Of a stretch of DNA of 64,000 nt, positions 48,339 to 60,392 are shown in pieces. Origin of the DNA: Stromatinia cepivora. Its lineage: Eukaryota; Ascomycota; Leotiomycetes; Helotiales; Sclerotiniaceae. Each line of letters starts with the position of its first letter. Within the stretch, counting starts at the first letter, position 1. The stretch is from contig RCTD01000028.1 in assembly GCA_014898415.1 (NCBI GenBank), positions 1-64,000 of the forward strand, read 5' to 3'. A model generated the notes under the pieces. That model was not told the origin of the DNA and ran no database searches. It saw only the letters and a list, made by a program, of their open reading frames with translations. The position numbers were made by a program, and so were the translations under genes.

Positions 48339-49718
48339 ACTTAATAAGACGATGTGTTGGGTTTTGAGATAGATTGTGAATGGGGATATAACTGCTGAAA
48401 CGAAGGAGATCTAAAAATTATACGAGGAGAATTTCACGAATGAAGTTAGTATTTGTTATTAGGCAATGTTGCTGTAATAAACACTTTTGATTGATAACCT
48501 ATTTTAAAAACTTTTGATTAATGACAATGACAATGATCATCAACCAAAATCAATGTTGGATTGATCCATACTGAGAGAAGAATATTCCGAAACATGACTT
48601 GAGGCTCAGCATTCTCATTAAAGCACCGCAAATCCCGCACCCATAATCTCCCCTCCTACCCCTCCAGCACACCTTCGTTTGTATCAAATTGTCATCTTCC
48701 AGTAACAAAACATCAACTCAACCCCTTCCCTTCATTCCACTCTACTCCTCTCCACCCAAGATAACTACCAGCGCATGAATACTAATCTTTGATAAGTTGA
48801 TGTTTGCTGTACACAGACAAATAAACTCACGCTATTCAATCTCCGTTGAATTAGAAATCGCAATTATCGCAATGTGCATGGCCGCAAGGACATATGGCAA
48901 GTCCAGCAGCAAGTCTGGAATTGCATTGATGGCAAATCCAATCATATTGATTAAAAACTTTTCTACGGCAAGGGGTATTTCCACAGCAAAAGTTACAATC
49001 GATCAAAATAGCTATCGACAAATTGCTACCAGTATATTATTGTAATGTGCTATTTATATAAACGCTAATGTTATAAGTAGAATTATAATGATTTATATCG
49101 ATGGGAATCCAATATAATATATTGATAGAATATCTATATAAATGTATTCTTTTTATAAATTGATATGTAGTATATCGAATATATAATTTGAGAAAAATAA
49201 AAATAAAGATTTGGAGTAGGAAAGATTGAGAGTTGTGAATAGGAATACGAGGGTTTCAAAAAAGGTTTGGTCTTTGAATATATAACAAAGATATTCAAGG
49301 TTGTTAATCAACATCAAAATATAGAAACATTGGATACTTAATAATTTAATATAAGATCTTTTATTATTACCTCTCATTTCAAGATATGATCCAGTCTGCA
49401 AGCAAATCATAATTTATCTGTATCACCAACAAGGCCAAGTAAGGACATTAAACAAAAAGATCGCATCTTCATTCTGCCACTCACAATGATATCACAGCAT
49501 TATCTAACAACATATAGTAGTACAGTAGTACAGACGAGAATCTCCTAGGATTGATAAAACAGTTAAATGAAATCTGAAACGGGATTTGGAATTCGTAAAG
49601 TTGTCAATCACAAACGTCTTTTTAATCGTGCTTTATATAGCTTGACGGCAGAGAATTCCATTATAAAAAAAAGAATTCGCAGAGTGCGTGACATGGAAAT
49701 TTTGGCAGAGCTAAAATA
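48339..49718. other. Intergenic region
   Basis: A short frame at 48797-49045 (plus) has no recognisable domain. The rest is A+T-rich, with no repeat or RNA recognised. Confidence 0.35.
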
Positions 49719-50119
49719 TTAGTGAATGTTTTGATCCATTTTTCGCCACTTACAATTGTCAAAGCTGTTGATTATTTCCTCAGCAAGCTTCTCGTACTTT
49801 TTCCCTAAGCCAACGATACCTTTATCCATCAAATATGTCATTGCCTGCTCAAATAATAGGCCTTTTATTGGCAACCATTTTTCCCAACTATATTATGATT
49901 AGAGCTGTATTTTGTTCTGAGCTGATATACATACACGCTAATTGGAACCATATCTCCAAGGAGAAACAAGCTTCCAAAGCCCAATTTCTCCGCAATGTTT
50001 TCATATCTCGGACCTGCTTGTAACAAGGTTTCAATCGTTTTGACGAGAGATTGCATATCGCTGCCAGCTTCTTCTAGGGGTTTGCAAGAATGATAAATCG
50101 GGAAGATTGTGTGTGCCAT
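49719..50119 (-). CDS. Small helical hypothetical protein, two exons
   Basis: Exon 1 is 50119-49935 and exon 2 is 49887-49719, with a 47-bp intron (GTATGT donor, TATAG acceptor). The joined length is exactly 354 nt, 117 aa. The protein begins MAHTIFPIYHSCKPLEEAGS and ends in a helical stretch, KKYEKLAEEIINSFDNCKW. I do not recognise a domain. Support comes from the good splice signals, correct phase and amphipathic, protein-like sequence on both sides of the intron. There is no signal peptide and no membrane segment. Neighbours give no hint of function. Confidence 0.45.
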
Positions 50120-52060
50120 ACTTTTCGCGTCATCATTTCGACGCTCAGCTTTTCGACATCGTCGAAGCGCAATACAATAAAATCTACGTAAAATTCAGGA
50201 ATAGATATCAAATTGTTGAAGCTGAAGATAGTTAAGAATGATTGCAGATTAGGGGTCGATTGTATGGCAGGTCAGCTGTACTTGCTGATACACAAAGAAT
50301 GATTGTGGTTGCTTGTCCCAGATATCGAAGTTCCGATAAAGAAGTATTCGTACATAATAATCAACAGAATCATACTTGTAAATCTTTCTTATACATTTCT
50401 TAACCTATAAAAATTCAGATACTATACTTAATACTAAAGTTGTCCTCTTTTGTAGTATAAATAGAAGATACAGCATCAATTATTCGTTGCTAGATATATA
50501 GATATACAATTGCATCAAAAACGCTTCTAGACGTCTAACGAACTTTACGATTTATTAGTAACAATATCTCTTCATTGAATTCGTCTTTTCATACCTCTTG
50601 GTTGTCAGAAGGTTGTGTAAATCCATATTGAATATCTGAACATAAACAATATTTGGTGATGATTGAAAAGTGAAAATTGAGAAAGCAGAAGTGCAAAAGA
50701 AGGAATGTAAGAATTAGAGAAATTTATATAAGAATAGGTTTCATATGCTTTACTGTATTTGGGTGTATATCCATATATAGTGGGTACCTTATTTTCACAG
50801 AGGTGTTTCGCATTCATCTACTCGCGTTCCCATGGGAAGCCATGATACCCAAATACAGCATAGCTTCCTTTTCATACTAGGAAGTGAAGGAAGATTCTGA
50901 AGACCTCAACTCATTATGAGATAATTGTTTCCCTGAATTATCTGCAACAAGCAATATTGTTTTTTACACGAATTCTTATCTTCTCGAAAGAAGGGAATGC
51001 GAAGGCTTCAACAATGAAGCAGATCAATAGATATATAAGAAGAAGCTTGTGGAAAGAGGCAATCAGTATATGCTCATCTCATCTCACAGTACTCATATCA
51101 CTCTCATTACCCTGTCTTGGCTACAGCTGCTTCCCTGCTATCTCAATACATCCTTCTACCTCTACCATAATCGTACCTGAAGCCCTATATCTACTTACCT
51201 CACATGTACCCTCTATCTTTCCAATCCTAATATCTCCCACGCAATCTGTGAGGAATAATGGCTAGCGCACTCCCACGCCAGTACAAGTTGCAGCAGTACT
51301 ATAACGACTAATAAAGTTAATGAGAAAATGATTGTATATAATTGAAAGTCCCCCTTTTCTATACAAAAATAACTAATCCAATCTTCAGTACGGGTTTGGC
51401 ATTTTGTTGGAGACATCGCCTGGTTTCTTTAGAATATCAGGAGATTGTCAAGCCACCGAAGTTGCTTTGGAATGTCTGGAAACCACACTTGCTGGGACTT
51501 TACTTCTTGTTGAATATGATGATCGGTATCGAAGAATATTTACTTGGTTATGGTATTATTGGTTACGCGGGTGTCCATCCAACATACTTCAAGCCAAGGC
51601 CGAAGGCCCAGATGTATTTGAGTTTGGACGGGGAAATGTGATTTTAATGTGTGGAGGTTCTCCTGCAGTCCGAATCCACGAGTCTGTCTTGGAAAGGAAA
51701 TGGTCAGGAAGGTTGTATCTTGTAAGGTGGAGATAAAATCGCTGGATACTAGCCAAATATCTCTGGAAGGATCTTCGAAAGGTATTTATTAATTTAATTC
51801 CTTGCTGAACAAGGCATTAATATCAAAGATATGTTTTGCGTGAAAGAAATTTGAGGGTATACAATACAAGTCTCATTAGCTTTAGTTGATACATTGATAT
51901 TTCAGTATAATACAGATTCTATATAAATGCTAGCAATTTACTATCGCCTTGATTTTCTTTTCTTCCACTCCAATCAACTTTAACACAATCGACTATCAAT
52001 CTTATCTCGAATCAAACTTCAAAGTCTTGTCCTCTTCAAACTACAACAGCTTTTAAGATA
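50120..52060. other. Intergenic region with weak frames only
   Basis: Two overlapping frames at 51342-51736 contain protein-like stretches (for example ECLETTLAGTLLLVEYDDRYR) but no ATG-led, intron-consistent model could be built. No repeat recognised. Confidence 0.3.
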
Positions 52061-52543
52061 ATGGTAATGTATAAGCTATACCAATCTAAGTAATATATTG
52101 TTGATAATTTACAGAATGCCAATCAGCCCTCAAAATCCGAAATGAAAAAGCGAAAGCTTACAATTATCGAACTAAGGGATATATTGAAATATCGAAAGAA
52201 GATCAGAACAAACATTAATGAGATGCTATTGGATGAAATAGAGGCAGGTGATAACAAGTGTGATGAGGAGCAGTTTAAGGAGATGATTAGGGGGTTGAAG
52301 TTGAAGGAAGCAAAGGAAGCAGAGGAGCGGATACGACAGGGGAATTGGGTGAGAAAATATCGTTGCGAATCTTGTTTTGTTACGATTGGTTCGGAGGGTA
52401 TATGTGAAAGTTGTAAAGATAGTGAGAGGGAAAGGAAGAGAGAGTTACCTTGTATTTTATGTTTTGTTTCGATAACAGGCGGAGGTATATATCAGGAGTG
52501 TTACAATAAGAGATGTGAAAACTGGATGGCTGAAATAGTTTAA
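52061..52543 (+). CDS. Small cysteine-rich zinc-ribbon-like protein with an ATG-only first exon
   Basis: Exon 1 is the three bases ATG at 52061-52063. A 51-bp intron (GTAATG...TTACAG) follows, and exon 2 is 52115-52543, giving 143 aa. The N-terminal two thirds is charged and helical. Then C85/C88...C98/C101 (CESC-x9-CESC) forms a likely zinc ribbon, followed by C114/C117...C130/C135, a second incomplete metal site. I recall similar short proteins with CxxC pairs as multicopy hypothetical genes in Sclerotiniaceae-type fungi; function unknown. An alternative start is the ATG at 52142, inside exon 2, which would need no intron. The splice signals and the in-frame continuation favour the longer model only slightly. 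Confidence 0.5.
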
Positions 52544-53068
52544 GGGAAAATAGATTCATCTCCTGTATAAGATTCCTGGGGGATTTTGATCTCCAAACGT
52601 TTATAGTGCTGTTTGTTGAGAACCGCTTGCGATTATATCCTGATATATTCTCTCCACTCAATCACTCAATACACTGTAGCTTGGAGAATTTCCCTGGACT
52701 TCTTCTTCCACTTTGTCTTCTTATTATCTTAGACTTTCTCAGTCTTATTTTGTATACCTTGCATCTTTTCCTGCTTCTGCTGTCTTTCTGATACCATCTT
52801 GGCGAAATGCTCCAAGATGGAAGGTTTAGGCTATACAGTATTATCCCTTTCTAAATCTTTGGGTTTCAATGTCACCATCCTACATGTCCACCCTCATGGA
52901 TATATCAATTAGGTCTAAGCCTGCATGCTATATAGTGTTGATTATTGATCAGAAAATATTACAATTAATATAAGCCTGCGAACATAACGAGTCTCAGAGA
53001 TAGTATGATATAGCGTCATTTATCGTCCGAGGGGTAGGCGGAGCCTACCCGCGATCTCAGAAGTAGTT
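52544..53068. other. Intergenic region
   Basis: No gene or repeat recognised. The short frame at 52606-52791 is a run of hydrophobic codons in T-rich DNA. Confidence 0.35.
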
Positions 53069-53890
53069 ATGATAGGAATCAGTTATTTGAAAAGTATTTA
53101 TAAGGGAAAACTTTCTCTAGTTCTATATAATATCCTCAAGCTTACCTATCTCTATATACTTCAAGCTTTGTCTTTTAAAAAAGCCCTCGAATTTCGATAT
53201 TTCTTTTCTATCTGTACAATAATTACAAATATCAGATTGTTTTTATTCAAATCAATCTCATCACTCCCTATACTTCAGAATGGACCCGTTTCTTCATCAA
53301 TTAGCTTCAGTTCTTTTACAGATTACTCTATGTTTGGGGTACAGACTTTGAAGAGCACCCCATCCCGTACTATCATCGAATATATCTTTAGACCATATAA
53401 CTCTCACAACGAGAAGTTCATTTTCGAAATCCATAAGAAACAAGGAACAAAGGCAGAAGAATTTGATTTTTTTTCTTACTGATTTCTTTGAACAATACAA
53501 TAATCCATCCAATAGAGATACTGCTTTCATATAAGGCTTCGAAAAGGAATTGGACCATAAAATTTATAATATAGCTAAAAGGCACTCATCCCTTCCTACA
53601 CTTATCTACTTATCCACAGATGCCATTCTTTCCATTTGCAATAAATATGTTCAATCGTTTTATCAACATCTTCAATACGATTTTGAGTTTCTATCGAGGT
53701 ATTAAAGATTATTAAGAAATATTAAAGAGAAGGTTAATAATCAATTAGGATTTTTGAATATACCGAAATGGAAAACACAAAATCAAGAAAAAGAATTGGA
53801 GAAAAATACTGGGATCTTCGGTGTTACGGTCAAAGCCCTTGGGAATTTTCTCGGTGCAGCTTCCCGCGCAGCATTCGCATTTGCTTGATA
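53069..53890 (+). pseudogene. Possible degenerate coding region, unknown
   Basis: Protein-like pieces lie in different frames: FIFEIHKKQGTKAEEFDF (to 53482), then FFEQYNNPSNRDTAFI, a stop, GFEKELDHKIYNIAKRHSSL and CNKYVQSFYQHLQYDFEF, then after a possible intron TGIFGVTVKALGNFLGAASR ending at about 53890. The pieces suggest a gene with stops and shifts, but no family is recognised and the structure is uncertain. Confidence 0.3.
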
Positions 53891-54904
53891 TGCTGGAAGA
53901 GAGGGTAGGGCTGTGTGTATATGAAAGGTTGGATATGCTGGAAGCTAACAGTTAGAATATTTGCTTTGACAACCCAAAACTGTTTATCCCAATGATGTAA
54001 GACTATGTATTCGCGGATAAAATCCCATTTACACGAGAAGTTCAGCTAAATCTTTCGATGCCTCCAGCAGGCGTCGGAGGTAGTATCGGCCTTCCACTGT
54101 GGTCATGGATGAGAGGTGAGGTTTTGCTTTCTTGGTTCATCGATCGAATGTTCTGTGTATCTTGCTGTATCGTGCTATATAGTCAACGATCTTAGATTGA
54201 TCACAAGAGCATACTAGCTTCGCATCTGTATATTTGAATTTTCCGTGATATCAGGTAAAGTCTCCGTAATTGATTCTAACCGCTAGGAGACAATGAAGGA
54301 ATTCCCGTGAGAGCTCCAGTTCTCTCGATAGTTTGATCTCATATCCTAGACCACAGTCCTATACTAGACTGAGAGTTTCTTACTACTCTAGGCCCACCAT
54401 GCTTAGCGTACTGACTTTCAGCGCTTTCGATAGAGTGCCCCAACACCACCGAAGGTAGATTCTGATACTAAACCCGGGTCCCAGCCGCCCTTCAAGGCAT
54501 CCGAATCTGCTAGCTTATCTACAGTCGCATGTTCTTGTGGTTCTAATGATAGAATTCGTGGATGTGCTCATATATACGGTTTGAAACATCGTGGGCAGAA
54601 GTGAACTGGGTATGGAAGACATTTTCTTTTTTTCTAGGATCATGAAGGAATTGTTCTCATTATCTGAAAGATATTCTCTATATTTGGAATGGATCTTTCG
54701 TTTAAAATATATTTGATGTGATTATTGCTTCTAAATGGTTTCTATTGTGTATATAATATATTTGCTGTAAATAAAAAATGTTTGTTAGGAAGTGCCTGTT
54801 TACTTATATATATATTCCCGCTCTTCGCTGGAAGAGAACCAAACAACTATACAACAATTTAATACTATAACTAAAATCATACTTGAATAGATACTTTGTT
54901 GTTT
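53891..54904. other. Intergenic region
   Basis: No gene recognised. Several 'GGAAGCTAAC / GGAAGAGAGGG' short echoes near 53890-53950 are too short to call. Confidence 0.3.
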
Positions 54905-54976
54905 TCACATGATCGGGTACCGCAAATTATCATGTGATAGTGTACGCGAAAGCTCGCGATCGCGATCAATCGCGAT
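54905..54976. promoter_or_regulatory. Palindromes upstream of the JmjC-like gene
   Basis: TCACATGAT (54905-54913) and ATCATGTGA (54929-54937) form a perfect 9-bp inverted repeat with a 15-nt loop. Just downstream, TCGCGA occurs three times in 22 bp (54954, 54960, 54970). They lie 45 to 115 bp before the ATG. A TATATATATA stretch is at about 54806. Binding factors are unknown. Confidence 0.4.
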
Positions 54977-55019
54977 AATACACAAGTAACAATCATACTC
55001 TCTTATCACAAACCAAACA

Positions 55020-57280
55020 ATGCCGCCACAGATCATAAAGACAAGACCAAAAAGACCTTGCCCAAATTGTTCGCGGAAAGTGTCAAATCCTAACGAACAT
55101 TTAAAAAGTTGCCTAAAACAAAAACAGCGCTGCGAACTATGCGACAAACAATACCCAGCTGGACGCTACCGCGACCACAAACCAGTGTGCGAGGGGCCGA
55201 AGATATCTACACCCAAACCTTTATCGGAATATTTAGATCTTGGATGGTTTAATTGGCGTTATAAATGCCCTACAACATTACCAGACCTCACAAGTATAAA
55301 CTTTATAAATGATAAGACTAAGGATCTTTGGAATACTTTACCTGTGAAGATAGATATGCATTCAAACTCGATTCCAACAGAAGAAGAAATGTATTCGAAA
55401 GTCTTTCTTTCTATCAATGAGTCAACCGATTTCAATGCGTACGAAAATGGGAATGAATTATTTGACAATCCCAACAAGATTCGAATCGCAGGGACAGCTC
55501 TGTTCAAAGCTACAACTCAATCGAAAACTCAAAATCTTGCCAAAAATAACGAAATTTGTGGTTCGATTTCGAATATATATGTCAAAAATGTACCACTTGA
55601 GCCTCCCGAATTTCTTAGGACCCAATACCATCATTTTGGAACCGCAACAAAACTGAGGGTAAATATAAGTCCTACAGGAACGTTTACAGACTTGTGGATA
55701 GATATGGAGAGAAGTGTATTCTCATTGGCTTTTGGAAGGTCTCGCAAGATTTGGCTGTTTTTTCCACCCACGGAGAGAAATATGAGGTTGTTTTCTAAGG
55801 TTGTTGGAGAATCAAATATTCTTGCTCGAATCGGTTCTGATCTTGAAGGAGGAGTCGTATGTGAGACTACTACAAGCAGCGCGTTATATTTGCCTGCAGG
55901 TACTGTAAGTTTAATTTCTAATTTACATATCCAAGTTATCACTAATAATTTTAGTTGTGTACAGTCTTCACTATTGAAGGTGGATTACTTGGAGAGATCA
56001 AGTTTACTACAGCGGCAGATACAGCAATCATGGACCGATTTATACAAGCAGAGATGATCTCTGCTTTTCCGCGATCATTGACAAGTTCTGACTATAATAG
56101 TAAGTTACTTACAAAGTATTTTGATCAATAATATTACAATTTCTAATTTGTTTTAGGTCTAAAATACATTCAGGAAGCCAAATATTGGCCTAGTTTAGTA
56201 AGCGATGAACTTGTCGGTACGCTTACTAGTTTCGAGAATGTTATTGATAAGGGAAGGCACCCTTTGTGGACTGCTCTTCCTGAAGTCTCTCAAGAAATGA
56301 CCCAATCTGAAGCACAGTTGACAATGCATTTGACCCGCGCTCTTATGTCCAAGAACATACAGAATGTTTATGTCAATCGGAGTAGTTCTCAAGGGCACGC
56401 TGAGGATAATCAGTCAGCATTATCAGCTCAAGAGAAGAGGAATTGGGCAGAAATGTGTATTGGCCAATTAGGACGTCAAGATGTTATGCTTCCTGTGTAT
56501 AAGATTGTGCAATGTGATCTACCTGATGCGGACTTTGTCCCACCGCTTCTTAATTGGACCAAGAAGAATCCTTCTTTGTATATACAACCAGAAATAGGAA
56601 CGTCGGTAATGGTGACTCCATCTGGTGCATATTCAGACATCCATATCGATTCCACAACTATCGGAAGAGCAGTTTGCATTGAGAGATGTACCAAGATCTG
56701 GCTAGTATGGCCTCCTACCAAACGCAACTTACAACTATGGGCAGACAACAAAGGACTCGGAGTAGCAATCCAAACCTATGGGCATAAACTAGAAGGAGGT
56801 TTTGTGATACAGATATCAGGTAATAGGTCCCAGGCCAATGCTTTGACAATACCTGCGGGAACGTTACACTGTGTTTTCACAATCTTTGGAGGGTTTTTGA
56901 CAGGTTCAAACTATTCTACAGCGGAGGATATCCCTCTAGCGGTGGAAATGCTTAGAATGCAAGTTATACGTGGTCAGTATGAGGACCAAATTGAGAAGGA
57001 TTGTAGCTGGCTTACGAAAACAATCGAAAGAGTCATTCAAGCTCAACCAATTCATGCTCCAAGAGCTCTCTCTTTAGTCGCTCAGCTACTGCAGCATATA
57101 GAGAATCATGGGAGATCGCAAAATCGAGAATGGGGGAAGTTCATCAAATCAGCAGCTAGTCTTTTCAAAGAGTATCGAAGAGGACTAAACGTTAGGAAAG
57201 TTTGCTCTTGTAATGAGGTTGTTCCGGAAAAGATAGATTTGATGATATATCATTTCCGGAATGTCGATCATTGCATTTAG
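55020..57280 (+). CDS. Two C2HC zinc fingers plus tandem JmjC-like (cupin) domains, three exons
   Basis: Exons 55020-55904, 55955-56099 and 56157-57280 (introns 50 and 57 bp, both GTAAGT...TTTTAG) give 717 aa. Two C2HC fingers open the protein: C14-C17-H27-C31 and C38-C41-H53-C57. Two homologous JmjC-like jelly rolls follow. Domain 1 (about 195-325) has SPTGTFTDLWIDM, SRKIWLFFPPTERN, LEGGVV and PAGTLCTVFTIEGG. Domain 2 (about 470-600) has TPSGAYSDIHIDS, CTKIWLVWPPTKRN, LEGGFV and PAGTLHCVFTIFGG. Domain 2 keeps the Fe(II) pattern H506-x-D508...H581. Domain 1 has W226-x-D228 and C297 instead, so it is probably catalytically dead. JmjC enzymes are 2-oxoglutarate dioxygenases acting on histones, other proteins or nucleic-acid-linked targets; the target here is unknown. 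No frame break is seen. It could be nuclear, given the fingers (inferred). Confidence 0.75.
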
Positions 57281-59574
57281 GACGAGATTGGCGACCGATG
57301 AAGGCGAGAGCGTTCTGACGGTTTAGAACATCGGGTCAACACACTTATAGGACTGCTTGATGTTTAGATAATTGGATATGTGTTTATAGAAAGCTAGACT
57401 GGAAGAAAACACCCTACGATAATATACTCTTTCTTGTAATCCTGAATCAGTATCAAACATAAATCCCTTTCATCATTACTATCAACATTCATAAGTCTTG
57501 AACCCACATAGGTACCCAATTTGGTCTTCATGCGGCCGCGGGTCAGATTGCGCGACCATATCAACGAACCCGACCAAATCTTTACCTTTGTCTACATCTC
57601 GACAACTATCAAATTCTTTTCACTTTCATTAAGCTCTACTTCAATCCTCTAACATTTCCTATTAGTCTTATATAATTTGTGCAGCACGCCCAAACGGTGT
57701 TCAAGAAAGCAAAATTTTGAAACATAAACTTCCAACCGCACAGGATCAGGTGGCAGAAATTGGGCGTAATTAATGCCTCGGGCTATAATAGTGTCAGCTT
57801 GATGAAGTTTATGTTTAGCGCATTGTCGAGCTTATATGAGGTAGATTCTGCGAAAATTAACCGAAGCAAATGAACTTTGTTAGAAAGAGCCTCGACCTGG
57901 ACAAACTTTTTTCGTCTCCCATATCGCACTTATATTCAACTTAGCCCAAAAACGAAGAAGTTATGGCTGTGGTTAATAGAGAATACTTGGATGAAGAAAA
58001 GTTGATGGACGATACTCATAAGGCAGCCCAAAAATGTCTAGAATTTCTTCTTCAAATATGATACTGGTTTCAAGGAGATTCTGAGATTTGCAACAATAGC
58101 CGTTTCAAAGAAATTTCTGGTGCTTTTTATACAGAGTTTGTATCATTTGTTAAGGTACAGAGTTGAAGTATAGATTGGGATTTGATTAATTTGTTATCTA
58201 GAAACGGAGTATCTGCGAAATCCGGTTTACAGTTCTACAATTCTCAAAACGAATTATATTATTAGTGAAGGATAGAGCCTCTATGGACTTAATTTTCCTA
58301 TCATTTTATTCAACAGTTTAACAATCGTGAATAAGGCTTTAATATTGGGATGATTTTTATATTTGACAAAAAGTGAGATTGTAAAGCCGGAATGTTATTG
58401 TCTAACAGTATTAACTTAATAGGGTTACCTCGTCGTAATTGAATTGATATTGAGATCTGGAATGGTGAAGATCTGGGAGGTGTTATATATATCATCAAAT
58501 ATCGTTAAATCATTTATAATGAATGAAGATATCCAAAAATCATCAAATTCTGAAATAGGGAAAGTCATAGCTTTCAATATTTTTAGTTATATAAATAAAG
58601 AGATGATGTTTTTAGTTTACTCATTTGATCTATGCCTTACTGGATTGTCTCTAGTTCCCGCAATGAATTCATTTGGTTTTGTTTTCTGGATTTATTTACA
58701 GAATTCTGTATTATATATATATTGCTATTATCAATGGGGATGTGAAGTATTATCTGTACAACACAATCAACGTGTGTTTCATCATGCATTATATACAAAA
58801 AGGGAGGGATCGATTATTGAACTCACATTCATGACTTGTTACTTGGGACAACGTTTGGCTATACTTGTTTTGGATGATCGAGGGTTGTTGTGGATGGATC
58901 ATGATTGTAGCAACGATTCCTGGTCGTACATTGATGTTGATCGACGGCTGTCGCTTTGGATCTGGTTCTCCCTTGTATTGGGATAGTTTCCTCTTCTTGG
59001 GTTTTCTCTATAATGAAAGATTTAATTCTAGTAGTATTTCAGTACAAGGCATTGCCTTTTCCGTTCGATTAAGTATACCTAGTATTTATTCCGTTCAGGA
59101 TGTTTGTTGGCTTAATGAGATATAATTTTCTATAGAAGCGGAACAGTTAGAAAGATATAATGATTACAATGAAAATCTTCCATTTATAAACTAGAAGGAA
59201 GCTTATATACTGCAACGATAATACCAAGCTTTTTTTCCCCTAGGAATCTATTCCATCATATTCCCGTAAAAATATATTTATCTAATTTCGTTTTGTTTGT
59301 ACTGCTATTGTAATTGTATAAATATTCCTATATCTTGTAGCAGCATTGTTTTTATCTTTTTTAGTAATACCTGTATACTCTTGTTCGGTTGCTAAAGTTC
59401 TTGTTTTTATTATATCCCGAGTGTGTTAGATAGCCAAATTATCGATTACATCAAGAATTCTTGCAACAGAGGATCTAACAATCTTAAACAGGTTATTATA
59501 TATAATACTATCGAGCAATTCTTCTTTATTAACTAGACCCTAAACATTTATTATCGTGTAATAGATTTTTAATC
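57281..59574. other. Intergenic, A+T-rich
   Basis: Frames at 58444-58986 and 58865-59125 (plus) overlap in different frames and match no family. No repeat or RNA gene recognised. Confidence 0.35.
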
Positions 59575-59576
59575 TA

Positions 59577-60390
59577 AGTCAACCACCCTAGTTTCCGGCC
59601 ACCCCTACTTTCCGGCCATCATTCACACCAAAAATCATCATTTTTTGCATTTTTAATTTTCTTATTTATGAATATAATTAAATGAAATTTTGAGTAAAAG
59701 TTTATTATCTAAATTCAAATCAATTCTGTAAATTTCAGATTTTTCGCAATTTTTTTCGTCAAGATATTAAAGGTTGAATTTTCGAATTTTGATTTGTATA
59801 TGATTTATATACAAATTAAAAAAACATCAAAATCTTGAATAATTTTTCAACAAAAATAATTAAAAATAAACTATTAATTTTTTTGAAATCTTTGAATCAT
59901 TTTTTATAAAATGAATCGAATTATTATATATAATAATTTATAGATAATCTTTTATTGATATTTATATTTTATTTCATACAAAATTTTATATAGATAATTT
60001 TTCAATTAGTAATAAAACATTATTTATAAATGAAGATTTTTCGAAATTAGATTCATTTTATATAATATAATTTCAGGATTTTAAAAAAATTTATAATTTA
60101 TTTTTAATTATTTTTGTTGAAAAATTATTCAAGATTTTGATGTTTTTTTAATTTGTATATAAATCATATACAAATCAAAATTCGAAAATTCAACCTTTAA
60201 TATCTTGACGAAAAAAATTGCGAAAAATCTGAAATTTACAGAATTGATTTGAATTTAGATAATAAACTTTTACTCAAAATTTCATTTAATTATATTCATA
60301 AATAAGAAAATTAAAAATGCAAAAAATGATGATTTTTGGTGTGAATGATGGCCGGAAAGTAGGGGTGGCCGGAAACTAGGGTGGTTGACT
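59577..60390. mobile_element. 814-bp foldback element (MITE) with 294-bp arms and TA target duplication
   Basis: The left arm 59577-59870 and right arm 60098-60390 are inverted copies, with no mismatch that I can see. The spacer is about 227 bp and A+T-rich. The ends read AGTCAACCACCC...GGGTGGTTGACT, with TA on both sides (59575-59576 and 60391-60392), as for Tc1/mariner/pogo elements. Near each end TTTCCGGCC occurs twice, 17 bp apart, as transposase subterminal sites often do. No coding capacity. Confidence 0.9.
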
Positions 60391-60392
60391 TA

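Noticed and set aside
51342..51736. Two overlapping protein-like frames
   Set aside because: No ATG start in good context, no consistent intron model and no recognised family, so not called a gene.
58444..59125. 180- and 86-codon frames
   Set aside because: Overlap in different frames, biased composition, no domain; probably chance frames in T-rich DNA.
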